This document shows, in pieces, positions 46,791-58,626 of a stretch of DNA of 64,000 nt (positions within the stretch are counted from its first letter, which is position 1; each line of letters opens with the position of its first letter). Under the pieces are notes generated by a model. It saw only the letters and a program-made list of their open reading frames with translations. It had not been told where the DNA came from and did no database searches. The translations under genes were made by a program, and so were the position numbers. The DNA comes from Amaranthus tricolor (Eukaryota; Streptophyta; Magnoliopsida; Caryophyllales; Amaranthaceae): contig NC_080049.1 in assembly GCF_026212465.1 (NCBI RefSeq), positions 22,664,872 to 22,728,871 of the forward strand, in the 5' to 3' direction.

Positions 46791-48575
46791 TCTGCTCCAG
46801 AAAAATTTTGCTTTTATGTATGATGGACAAGTTCATTTGCATTTGTAGCTCTTATTATCAGGGACCGTTTGCTTGGCATCTCTATGAAGGTGTAGTAGAG
46901 ATAAGTCTCTGGGGGCATGTCATTTAACATTACCGACCCCCTTCCTTTAAGGAATGACAACCACAATAATGCAGCTCACTTTTTTGTTTGTTTTGGAGGT
47001 ATTTGGATCTTAACTTTAAGAATCGAAGAACTATTGTGTTTTGCCCCCCCTAAGTTCGTGAGCTTGTATTTTTCACGTTCTTCCCTGTATACATTCAAAC
47101 TTTCTCATGATTCTTTTCTTTGTTTTAATATACTGTTGTCCTTTGTACAATAAAGCTTGGCATAAATGAATGAAATTGCAGCGCCAGTGACTTTGCCCCA
47201 CTTTTTTAAAAGGTTAACTAGTTGTATATGCTATTGGTACCTCGAAAAAGTTGTCACGCTTCTAAATCTTAGTGTATCCTAAAATTTTCTCTCTTAAATT
47301 ACCTGTGAAGAAAGTGGAAAATACACAAATGTTATTTATAAAAATAAAAAAGAAAAATTTGTTGGAAGGCAAAGAAAAATTACCAGTGAAGACATCAAGT
47401 CTTCCATATATGATAAGAAAATAAAAGGCAACTTCATATTACAATACTTCCAGGAGGGACATGTTATGGGATTCCTATCAGTACAATCTTAATACGAAGT
47501 TTAAGTTCAATTTGATCTTATTAGTAATTTAAATAAGACTTTATACCACATAAAATCTGAAAAAGAATCTTTACGGTACTAATCTCTTTTTCCTTCTTAA
47601 TCTATACACGCCTTAATTTCAGAAAAAGTATCCTTGCGGTAAAATGCTTTCTTCCTTCTTACTCGTGTTGTATGATACTGTGAAAACAATCCATTATAGC
47701 TCTCTCTTTAGCAAGTTGTATCGCGCATCCTCTTAAGTCAAGAGATGCAGATTAGGAAATGATATCTACTTTATTTTTATTCTCGATTGAGACTAATAAT
47801 TTTTGGTTAAGTTGAGAGAAAATGATTTCTTGTTTATGTGAAGTTGTTGATGATGTTTGCAATCAAGTTTTAATTGAAATACTTTTGTTTTTATAAGGGT
47901 AAGGTTGTGTAGGTACAGCCAAAAAATCTTACCTATGTACTAGGTAGAAGCCGTGTTGGGAGCCATTTAAAGATTTGAGATACCAAAATGTCGTTGCTCA
48001 TAAATTAAGTGAAAAATTCGAACCAGTGTGGTCCAATCCTGGTAAATATCTTTACCCATAAATTGGAAGGTCCATTTTTCCATCATAGATCGATTTATTA
48101 CTGTGCTTCATTCTAAAAACGGTGATTGGAGTATGATGGGTAGCTGACAATCTATAAAGAGAGAAAAAAGGTACTATAAGAATGCTTCCATGTTGTCTAT
48201 TGCCTGTCAAACTTAGGACGTTTTTATGGTTTTACAATTGTATCTGTGGTATTTTTTGTTGTGTTCACACTCCTATTCCCTTTTTACCTTAAATAAGTCT
48301 TAAGAAAGCTCTTTCTTTCACTCTTGCTGTTGAATGCAGGATATTTTCTTCAAAGTCATTAGATTATTGGCTTTCTATAATTTGGAAAACCTAAGACAGT
48401 TTCTTTTTTTTTTTTTTGGATCCACTTTAACACAGGTCCTGCTTGAAAATTAAATACATATGAGGGTACATTGTCCTGCTGAAGTAACTGCTAGCAGTTT
48501 CTTAATTTGTTTTCTAGAGTACTTAGTTTGTGTCATTATGACCTTTAATCTTTATCATCATCAATGCCTTTGCAG
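46791..48575 (+). other. OTU leader intron, distal part
   Basis: Non-coding. AGGGACCGTTTGCTTGG at about 46860 resembles the start of a decayed hAT-type MITE. GGGTAAGGTTGTGTAGGTAC at about 47897 resembles the 3' half of Au-type plant SINEs; both are weak. A poly(T) run lies at about 48402-48417. The intron ends in the acceptor TGCCTTTGCAG at 48575. Confidence 0.4.
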
Positions 48576-48596
48576 GTTTTTGGTTGATCTATTAAG

Positions 48597-51500
48597 ATGA
48601 TGACGACTGATGAGCAAGATCAAGATGCCATCGGTTGGAGTTTGAATCTTCTTGATTTGGGACCATTGTTCAATAACACTTATGGCAGTTGTTATAGTTC
48701 AGAAGATGGGAGCATCTATCATGGACAATATCTGAGAGAGTACAATTATGATGCGCCTTGTAATTCTGAATGTAACTATGTGGAAAAAGATGCGATGCTT
48801 GCACATTCTCTACAAGAAGAATTTTCACGATTGGAAGTTGATAATGCAGCTCAATCCTCTCACGCAGAATCAGAGCAGTTTCATCCAGTTTCATCTAATG
48901 ATTCTTCAGACTGGCTTGCACCATCTACTGCCAATTACTGTTCTGGTATATATATGATAATTTTGTGACTCATCATGTTATTTTAGCTTCCATTTTCATC
49001 TGCATATTGTTAAATTGCAGTTCATGAGAGCGCCCAGGAGGCAGATGATACGGGGCATTCGAGCTCATGTTCTAGTCCAGGAGAGAGATCATATGATGGT
49101 GAAGATTATTCGTATTCACTGGAATTTGCTGACGAGTCTGCACTTGACGGAGAACTGGGGAAGAGGCTTAACCAAATGATACCTGTTCCTGTAAGCACTT
49201 CTGACTCTTTGATGAATTTGTTGCTTGCCTGTAGTGTTCCTTAGTAGATGATCCCTTTTTCTGGAGACAAATTGTTTAATCTTGAGCTTTTAATGAGATG
49301 GAAACTCATAAAGGCTTTATCCCTTTCTGACTTATAAGTTTTGTGATGGTTTTGCCATCATGGAAAAGGGAAAGAATAAAATACTAATCTAGAGCACTTG
49401 TTAGCTATTTGTGCTCTGCATGTCCAATGATGAGACCATTTTAAATTAGATTTTGTACTTTTGTTGATATAATCCTTTTCTGATTTACGATGTTTTCAAT
49501 AATATCATGTTTTTTTGGAAATTTATGCTAAAGATCGGATGGCTTGGTGCTCATCTTGGCTGGAGAAGCTCCTTTGTAATTTTTTGTTTGAACTAATTTA
49601 TATTGCTTGAATTATAAAATATGACAAGCTTTGTACTTGATTGTTATGTCTTCATATCTCCAATCCCCGATGTCATCTAAGTTAGCATGAGATTGTTTAG
49701 CGGTGGGGTAATTTTGATGTTGATGATATTTGGACTTGTGCTATGCCATTGTTGTATCCCTATCGTCCCTATCTATTTAATTATTGGAGATCAATCTCAT
49801 GATCTACTAATGTGGCTTGTGTATGCTTGGTTTTCTTTTATAAAGGAACCTTTGAAGTGAAGAATGTTTTTTCATGTGCAGCATGTACCTCGAATTAATG
49901 GGGAAATACCTTCAATGGATGAAGCAACTTCAGATCATCAAAGACTACTAGATAGGTATGCACAAAGCTTTAGACTTTTATGGGATTTGGGGTTGATGTT
50001 GGGGGGATAAAAATTAGTACAACGTGAACGTTGGTCTTTCTTTGTGCATTGATGTCTTTAACAAAATTTCTATGTTCCCTTTTTTTTTTTGTGGATTTCC
50101 ATGGTGATGTTTCTGACTCCTTGATTATGTGGTAATGTAGAATTTATACCTTGTTCATGATGGCATGTTCTTGTTGTGCATTGGGGCAGCAGGGTACCGT
50201 ATTGGAGGGAAATAATTTGTTATGTTGCCTCTAATTGGTTAATTTTTTCAGTATTTTCATTCCAATTGTCACTGTTATGGCTTTGATAACAGAGGCAGTT
50301 TTGATCAGATTGCAGTTGTATAATTTAGTTGAGCGCAAGGTCCAAGGAGATGGAAATTGTCAGGTCAGCTGTCAAGCTCTTTTACTTGTTTGTTTCTTGT
50401 CAGTTCCTTCTTGAGCAGAAGATTTCAATATATATGCTTCATAGTTCAGTGGTTCAACAATTTTCTTTTTTTATGTGACTATCACTATATTGTATTTCTG
50501 TGTATGATTACAATTTACTCCCCCCTCCCTCTTCAATTCTCACTTTTGTCCGTCTCGCTTGATTTGCTACATTCCTTTTATGAAAATGATCCCCTCAAGT
50601 TTCTTAAATTTTCATCCACACATTTCTTTTCTCTTTTAATATCGTCTACACAATTCATTTTTTTTTATTCTCCTTAACAACTAAACCACACCTTTATTTG
50701 TGTCAATCCCCTGGCCCTAAGTAGCAAACTCGGTGACAAAGGAGTATATTGTTATATTCTTCTAGGTTTTTAGTAACATGTCTTAGTTTACAGCATACAG
50801 ATTTCCAGTCACTAAAGGTGAACTTCTTTTAGTTGCCTATACTGCATACAGATTGTTATACTATTTTCCTCATGGTGGCTTAAGTACTGCCTTTAAGTAT
50901 CACCGCTAGCCCTGCTACTATAGAACCTAAGTATCTATCAATGGCAAAACTGACCAATTGATAATGTTTTCAACGTTATTGTGCTTTTTCAGTTCCGCGC
51001 TTTGTCAGATCAATTCTATCGTACTCCAGAACATCATAAGTTTGTGAGGCAGCAGGTTGTCAATCAGGTAGTTTGCTTCAGAAAATGCAATGTGAATTGC
51101 GTTGTATCTTTTGGGGGTTCTTTAGTGCCGTTTGTTTTGTGCAATATTCTTATTTTCTTAACTGTTGGATATTTCAGCTTAAATCAGAACCAGAGTACTA
51201 TGAGGAATATGTGCCTATGGAGTATGGTGAATACCTAAAGAAGATGTCCAAGTATTGTTTTAATTTTTGCTTAATTTTCTCTTTGGATTCTCACTATTGG
51301 AATGACCTGTTTGTGAGTTATGAGGGCGATATAAGATTGACAATTTGGCATTTTTAGATGTGCCGAAAAGATTATAGTTGACTCCTTTGGGATTATTAGT
51401 CTACTAGTTGTTTTCTTACTTAAAAATACTTTGGGTTTTCTCTGCCATCAACTTCCAACCTTATTTGGTCTTGTGAGGATTGTTCCTTGCAAGCTCAGGG

Positions 51501-54500
51501 CAGTGGGTTCAGTTCCTACTAGAGGTACTTTAGGGTGGAGGTTTTTCTCTTATCTGTCCCTCACTGCCAGGGACCCACCCATTGAAGCTGATAGGCTGGG
51601 TTGATTAAAAAGATGTGTTTATCATTATCTTGTTGCTAGCTTCTGTTTTTTCTATTATTGTTTTCTTGGGTTTATGAAAAAAGATAAAAATCTTTTTTTT
51701 TTCTAACATTTTGATTTGCATTGCTTTGAGGCTACCTCTGCTTTTGCACATTTTGATAGAGGAGATAAGTTATGTAGATTTTTTACTTTGCATAATTGAA
51801 AACAGGAGTGGTGAATGGGGAGATCATGTCACTTTGCAGGCAGCTGCTGATTCGGTATGCATGTACATTCTATTTGTTTTCACCCTCATTCCCAATCTTG
51901 CATCTTGTCGTTTGCTTCCCTATGGTTTTGGATTATCAATTGAGATTCATTATGTTTAGTTATCTTCAGTTGAGTTCAGCTCATAACCAATTCATTTTAA
52001 TTCAACCCAGCATAGCTAAATTGACTTCAGCTCATCACTTTTAGGTCACATTTCACTATGCATTTGGTTTGACTCCATTGGATTCAATTAAATGCAGTTC
52101 AGTTCACTTTATTTTCTTCTACAGACCCTTAGGCTCAATGGGTTATTCATGGTTGTTGAAGTCCTAATTTTACGTACAGTAGTGATATTTGTCTATTGGA
52201 ATAAACTTACTTCATAATGAAATGCATATATGCGACAATTTCACCTTGAGGATAACTGGCCTTGCAGATTTGTTACTTATTTGTAATCTTAGTTTTAAAA
52301 TGCACACCTCGCGTTGTGCCTTGTGCCGTTGTGCGCCTTGAGCTCAAGCTCGGCTGAAAGCACCTTAGCGTGGTGAGGTTGTGCCCACTATAAGAGGCGT
52401 GTGCCTTGGTGTGCTTTGATGTGTTTCACGCCTTGTGCGCCCGGTGCGCCTTCTTGTTGGGCTAGTTATTAAGTTTGACTGAAAGAAATAAAACTCAAAA
52501 TCCAAGTTCACTTGAATATGAAGTTCGAGAAACTATACAGAAGAGCATGTGAAGAAAAAGAAAATACTTTGGGTATTCATATTCTCATTGTCATAGTTAT
52601 GATAGTGTTTACCGCATAATAAATGTTTTCAAGCTTGTTAGTTACTATTATAATATGAATGGCATATTGTTTTAAGTGGAGTATTCTTATATATGTTCCA
52701 AAACTGATTTTCAAGCTTTAAACTAACTTTGCGATCTGTTATCCTTGCTTTTGAGTATCTCTACCATGGATTTTGATTAAATTTCTAAAAGTCCTCCATG
52801 TATTGAAATTTTTCTCTAGGAGATTGTCAGTTTTCACCATGAGATCTTTCTGCTGACATATCACAGCTTTAGAAATATTTAATTCACTACTTCCTAACCC
52901 TACTCAACAGATGAGATTCTTAGCACCCATATATTCCAACTTTCCCCTTTATTCAAATTAAGCTAACCATAGTGTGTTGAGATTTGAGAATCTGCTGTTG
53001 ATTGATGTAGTATTGTTTGTATTGCTAAAATAATTAAGTAGACTAAGTTGTGCATATTGTTCTGATCAAAATAAATGTATGACCCCGTTTTTACGGGAGT
53101 GAATTGGTTCCGCTACACTTTCTCTTTACTGATATATAAAATCTTGCTTATTCTTGCAGTATGGTGTTAAGATATTCCTCATCACTTCTTTCAAGGACAC
53201 ATGTTACATGGAAATTATTCCAAAGATTCAAAGGTCAAACCGAGGTGTGGGCTGCTGAGGATGTCTTTGAGTACATCTGCCCTTTTCGTTTCCTTTTTCC
53301 TTCTTTCCCCTTAAAATTCATGTCCAATAATTAGTCATCCTATTCGTTATCTCACCCCTTCCTTGACGAGCTTGATAACCTAAGTTTTTGTGTTGGTTGT
53401 CTGCTTATCATTAATTTTCGTTTTTTACTTTGTATTGGGTCTATAAGGTAGTGGTTCTGTTAGCAATTTTAAGGTGCATCAAAGTGAATTTGTTTACTAT
53501 GGTTATATCGTTGAAATTTCTAATCTGAATGCTTAAACAATTCACAACTATACTTAGTTTAAATTGAAGAGTTAAATAACCTGTATAAAAACTTCAGAGA
53601 CTAAAATTCATCAGCTTGCTGATTTAGCTTACTTTTAAGTGGATTTTTTTTTTTGCACCTGCATTGAGTTTTTTGTCATTCAGTGCTGTCTTATAGTCTT
53701 CTAAGAACAAGTTTATATATGTAGCAAAAAGTTGACAATTGCATTCATTGGTAAGTCTTTGTAGATGTTATTGTGTTTGTGCTTTCTTTGTTCATTTTCT
53801 ACTCATAAAGAATCAGTCTTATTTCTCTGTATTTTGGATTGTTCTCTATGCAGTCATCTTTTTGAGCTTTTGGGCGGAAGTGCATTATAACTCAATCTAT
53901 CCAGAAGGAGGTAACATCAGTTCTTTATTTCCTGTTCTCCTTTACCAAATTAACTGTTTTACTACACATAGTGGCCTTGCATTGGTGCTTTACAGAAGTG
54001 GAAATTATACCATACAGTCTCTGTGAAATAGTGTAACTTTCTTGATTTTCTTTATGTTGTTAATATGAGGGAGGGATGTGTGGTATACGAGTGGGGCTGG
54101 GCAGTATAGGATAGGGCGTCTCACTTCTGAAGGCTGTCAAATGCAATGGGCTTATGGAAGAGTGCTAGTTGGAAAATAAGAACTGGGCAATTTTACAATC
54201 TCTCTTTTTATGTAGACGCTGAAATGCATTGAATTGGAGTTTTCAATCAACACCCTTGGTTGTTTATGAGACTGAAGATGAAGGTGAACTCTTCCTCCTA
54301 GACTCATTTCCATTATGATTCATGTCCTCCAACTGTGAAGTTCAGGTCCATGGTTACTATTATGGAGTGTTGGGTCTTCGAGAACTGCTTTATAAGGCTA
54401 AACAGGGTATTTGAAGAACTACTATAGTGTTAGGTCTTCTGAGTCATGCCTCACACCACCTCTGTTATCCTATTATAGGACCCTTTGTCGAATTTATCCT

Positions 54501-55102
54501 ACTACAGGACTTGAAATGTTGTAAAATTAGTATCTGAACTTGGAACGCAGTTGGACGTAATAAAATTGCTTGTCTGCAATGTGATGGTGTTAGGATCCTC
54601 TCTATTCCTTTAATCCATTTATGATGTGAGGAGTATTGACACCTAAGCTAGCAGAAAATTATTCCACTCGTCCTTACTTCCCTCCTTGCATTCCAATCAA
54701 CAATTGAAGAATAGAGCACCCAAGACCCAGTTGTGTTTTCTTTTTGAAGAGCATCTAAAATTTTAATCTGACATGGGCCAGTTTGCAATCCCATACCATA
54801 AATCTGTCCTGTGTGGGCCACAGCATTGCACAGGACCTCCCACATTTTTGACTCACAACATTCTGCTCACACCCGTGAAAACCAGATCAGACCAAATGAA
54901 ACACAGCATAACATGTGGTTTTTGGCTTGCCAGTATGGTAGTCTCTAATTTGAGCACCGTTCCTCTGTGTCTGGTTTGTTTAGAATAGAGCTGCATTGCC
55001 AAAATATCTGAGAAGCTTATTAAGGTGTTGTTGCATGCAGAGTTACCGCCTCCCTGTGAATTGAGAAAGAAGAAGAGATGGTGGCATTTCGGAAATAATT
55101 AA
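48597..55102 (+). CDS. OTU-domain deubiquitinating cysteine protease
   Basis: Coding exons: 48597-48945, 49021-49190, 49882-49955, 50309-50363, 50993-51067, 51178-51251, 51806-51854, 53160-53244, 53854-53910, 55041-55102. All are bounded by GT-AG and join in frame to 349 aa. The N-terminal half is acidic and Ser-rich (SSSCSSPGERSYDGEDYSY). The OTU domain (about 198-330) starts LVERKVQGDGNCQFRALSDQ, giving catalytic Asp212 and Cys215. It runs through SGEWGDHVTLQAAADSYGV to FLSFWAEVHYNSIYP with catalytic His321 and Asn323. The tail is basic and aromatic (RKKKRWWHFGNN). The family removes ubiquitin from proteins; Arabidopsis OTU9/OTU10-type enzymes share this layout. Two ATG codons are adjacent (MMTTDEQ); either could start. 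All catalytic residues are present, so it looks functional. Confidence 0.93.
51255..53159 (+). other. OTU gene introns 6 and 7 with repeat debris
   Basis: Intron 6 holds a stretch (about 51450-51610) with GCAAGCTCAGGGCAGTGGGTTCAGTTCC, faintly like a tRNA-derived SINE head. Intron 7 holds TTCAGTTGAGTTCAGCTCATAA-type repeats (51960-52100) and a GC-richer block (52290-52450). Short frames here are intronic. Confidence 0.45.
52290..52455. repeat. GC-rich GCGCCTTG-type repeat block in OTU intron 7
   Basis: Iterated words GTGCCTTGTGCCGTTGTGCGCC, TGAGCTCAAGCTCGG, GGTGTGCTTTGATGTG and TTGTGCGCCCGGTGCGCC stand out from the AT-rich intron. Such GCGCC/AAGGCGC blocks are common parts of plant repeats of unclear class. 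TGAGCTCAAGCTCGG also allows local hairpins. Confidence 0.5.
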
Positions 55103-56868
55103 CAAGGATTATTTATTTATATGGATACTTGACGCTTCTAATTGATCTGTATATATTGATCTAGGTCAGACCCGTGAGCATCACTTTTATTCGCAATAAT
55201 GTCTTTATTATTTCTTGTGTTTCTCTGCCTGGCCTTGGATATTGTGCAGGTGACGAGGATGAGTCTTAAAAACAAACATTTATATGACCTATGCCTTATA
55301 TCATAATATATGTCTTGGCATGCATTTTGATTTCGCATGCCACTTCCAATTTTCCTACTCTTATGTTCCTCTGCTCTGTTCGTTTATGTTGGCTGGATTT
55401 TCTGTGTATTTCATCTAAGAGGACATATGTCCTGGTTTATGTGTAATCAAAAGTTGCGAAAATTCATTCTTGATCGACTTCTCTTGATATGTTCTCTCAA
55501 TTTATCGAAAATTTTCGTCAATCCAACAAACATAAAACAAATCCAGAACACTGTTCAATAATTTTGTCTTTTGAAGATATTAAATTCTTTAAATCTTCTT
55601 TTTCCATTTGCCATAACAATAAGATCAACCACATATTTAAGAACAAAGTTGAATTTGTTCCATAGGCAAGTAGAGAGAATCAGAAGCAGTAATTAGTTGA
55701 CAAGCAAGCTAAGATTTGGTGGCAGTCTTTAGTTCTTAATGCTACAGATCCATCACATGTTGCTTTAATCTAAAGAGCCTTGTAAAAAGCAAGAACGTAC
55801 CTTTAATGAAATTTTACTTGCATTATTTGAAAATAAGTGCTCTAGATATCACATTTTAAATAAAAATGTGAAATTAATGATGTAAGAAGTTTTCAAAAGA
55901 AAATAGTAAAATTGTGACACATGGAAATTCTTAAATTGCAAACTCAACCAATAAATCAAGCATATATTTATAAAAAAATAATTTAATTCTAAGTAATTAA
56001 CGTACGCATGACTTTTTTGGTTGTTTATTTTCCATCAAAAGTCAACGTAATAAGAGGTTACGATTTTAAATTTCCATCACCTAATGTCGAGTATAAAGAG
56101 AGTATGTGCTGCTTTCCCAAGGACTCTTGTGTGAAGGGTGAATGATAATAGGCCGTGCAGGATTAAACATGTTTTGGAGTATCAACCATAAGATTAAATT
56201 TTTTGTTGATTTTGTTCTTTAATAGTCACAATAAATAGCAATTGCTTACGTTAAATACGTAAGATATATAATGAGGACCCTAATACATGATTTTTCTTAA
56301 ATTGTAAATGTTGCTTGATTTAAGGTTTATTATTAAATGCTTTCTTCCCTTAAAGTTTTCAAAACTTTCACTTCCTCTTCATCTCTTTTCAACTTTTATA
56401 TCGTTGTTATCATCTTGTTATTTTTCTTTCATTATCATAATCAAACATCTCTAATTTCTTAATAATATTAAGGATCACGCTTTTGACATTATTTTAAGAC
56501 CCAATTAGTAGTATAAAAAAAGAATTCTTATAATTTAAAAATGAAAGATGAAAAAAATTAGAAATTTATTATTAATTATATTTATATTTTTTATAATAAA
56601 ATTTCTCACTACAACATTAAAGTTTTTTTCTACCAAATTTTGTGGAGTATCATTTTTGTTTCATAAAATCTCTAGTGTGACAGTCGCATACGTACGATCA
56701 CTCACAGGTTCAATCCAATAATTTTAAAGTTGCTGTTTTTAAGTTTGAGTTAGACATTTTAAACCTTGAAATAGGCATTTAAGTCTTATATTTGACAAAC
56801 TTTAAAAACCATTATAATAAACATTTTAAGTCCTGATATGGATTTTTATAGTTGGAGTAGGTAAGTAA
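55103..56868. other. Intergenic DNA downstream of the OTU gene
   Basis: The first few hundred bases probably contain the OTU 3' untranslated region. GATATTGTGCAG followed by a short frame with stop at about 55251-55269 could be an untranslated or alternative 3' exon, but nothing requires it. No other gene is seen. Confidence 0.4.
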
Positions 56869-56877
56869 AAAATAAAA

Positions 56878-57904
56878 GGATTTTTTTCACTTATACCCAC
56901 GTACTTTAAAAATTCTCAGCTGTACCCAATAAATTTACCAATTCTCAATTGTACCCAATAATTAGTAGGGTATTTCTCACTTATACCCACGTACTTTTAA
57001 AAATTCTCAGCTATACCCAATAAATTTACCAATTCTCAATTGTACCCAATAATTAGTAGAGTTTTTCTCACTTATACCTACGTACTCATGTTGGTAGCTG
57101 AAGCTGTTCAAACTTTGATTTTGGCTGACTTTTGTTATTATTACATCAAAAGGTAATTAAGCTTATTTTTTGAACTAATAATTTTTACGTTTCGTTTAAT
57201 TATTGGTATTAGAACGTGTAAATGATAATGAAAATTTAAGCTAAATTTGCAAGAAAAAAACACGTGAAGGCTATTGATCATACTTGTCTTACTCTAGTAA
57301 TCATTTTTTTTATGAAATTCAGTAAATATTTATGGGAAAATAGTAACCACATGTGATCTCATATTGAAGAATCAGAGAGGATTAGACAAGCATATAAACT
57401 TAATAGACTACTCCTTTTACTAATTGATTTTAGGATGAAAATTCATCGTACTTGTGTGCAATCAGCTCTCATGAGAAATTTATCAACACTTAATTGTGGA
57501 TAAAACTTACATCGCCATGAAAATAACATATTACGAAAATTTACTCAAAAAGTCATTTTATTACCGTTGTTTAGTATTTACCATCAAATGGACCGTTAAA
57601 GTCGCTACATTATAATGCTACTGGTAATTTAAAAAAATTCAAAAAATATTACTAACGCCTTAAATAAATCTAACTAACTGTTGTTAAGTTGTCATTAAAA
57701 AATGGTTATTGTTGCTAAATTAATACTAATTATTGGGTACAATTGAGAATTGGTAAATTTATTGGGTACAGCTGAGAATTTTTAAAAGTACGTGGTATAA
57801 GTGAGAAAAATCCTACTAATTATTGGGTACAATTGAGAATTGGTAAATTTATTGGGTACAGCTGAGAATTTTTAAAAGTACGTGGGTATAAGTGAGAAAA
57901 ACCC
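56878..57904. mobile_element. Foldback Mutator-like element with duplicated termini
   Basis: 1027 bp. Each terminus holds two tandem copies of a unit of about 85-95 bp. The unit has TTCTCACTTATACCCACGTAC, AAAATTCTCAGCTGTACCC, AATAAATTTACCAATTCTC and AATTGTACCCAATAATTAG, about 56884-57090 at the left and, inverted, about 57722-57904 at the right. A partial third unit follows on the left (57065-57090). The 9-bp word AAAATAAAA flanks exactly (56869-56877 and 57905-57913), the Mutator duplication length, though A-rich. The inner 600 bp have no coding frame. It is a non-autonomous element able to form a long hairpin. Confidence 0.8.
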
Positions 57905-58128
57905 AAAATAAAATTAAGGGTTCGAATAGGGGTTTTAACTTATAAGAGTAAAAAGCGGCATTTTAAGTGGTGAAATGAATTTTGTAGGGGTTGAAGTTGA
58001 TAGCTTAAAAATTAAATCAAGCCTCTAAAAGAAAAAGATTGAGACTTGGAGTAGAAATTTTAAGTGTTAGATTTGACTTTTTAAGTCTTAAAATTTAAAT
58101 TCGATAAATATAAAATTTTTTGGCAAAT

Positions 58129-58412
58129 GTTATATGTAGCCCTAAGGGCTACATATAACCATTAATGCTAATAAGATTCTTTTATATTCCCCATATAAAT
58201 CATGAGTAATTTTTTTTTTCAATATAAGAGCAATTTATTACTTTAATTTTGTGGTGAACTTGTCAAAGATTAATTATTTTACAAGGCTAATTTAATGAGT
58301 AATTTGTTGATCTATTAATAAACTTGTCAAAAATTCTATTGAAATTAGTCTATGTACATTTATTATAAGAATTTGTTAATTTTTATACATAGCCCCTAGG
58401 GCTATGTATAAC
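58129..58412. repeat. Pair of palindromes bounding a small element
   Basis: 58129-58159 is a near-perfect palindrome around GTAGCCCTAAGGGCTAC. 58383-58412 is a second one around ATAGCCCCTAGGGCTAT, diverged from the first. Because each arm is self-complementary, the two are both direct and inverted repeats of each other. The 223 bp between are AT-rich and non-coding. It may be a small MITE with hairpin ends; class unknown. Confidence 0.6.
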
Positions 58413-58626
58413 AAAGTCCAAATTTTTTTAGTCATATACAAACATTTGGAAACATTAAGAAAACGGAATATTTTTTTTTATCATGAATATCAAATTTTTT
58501 TTGGGATTAATTAATCTATTTTTGTTGGGTGCTCCTTAAAAAAAAAAAAAAAGAGCGCCATACTTGAGTCTTCACTAATTCAAATTTACTCCTCTCCAAA
58601 GTTCTCTCACTCATCCCTTACCGAAA

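Noticed and set aside
47890..48080. Au-SINE-like words GGGTAAGGTTGTGTAGGTAC and TTCGAACCAG
   Set aside because: The A-box/B-box order and a tail could not be established, so it is mentioned only within the intron description.
51440..51610. Possible tRNA-like B box GGGTTCAGTTCC in OTU intron 6
   Set aside because: No acceptable A box or cloverleaf; not a tRNA gene, and a SINE call would rest on one motif.
55240..55270. Acceptor-like TTGTGCAG with short frame GDEDES and stop, as an alternative last exon of the OTU gene
   Set aside because: Exon 55041-55102 already gives the family's usual basic, Trp-containing C-terminus in the correct phase; nothing supports a further coding exon.
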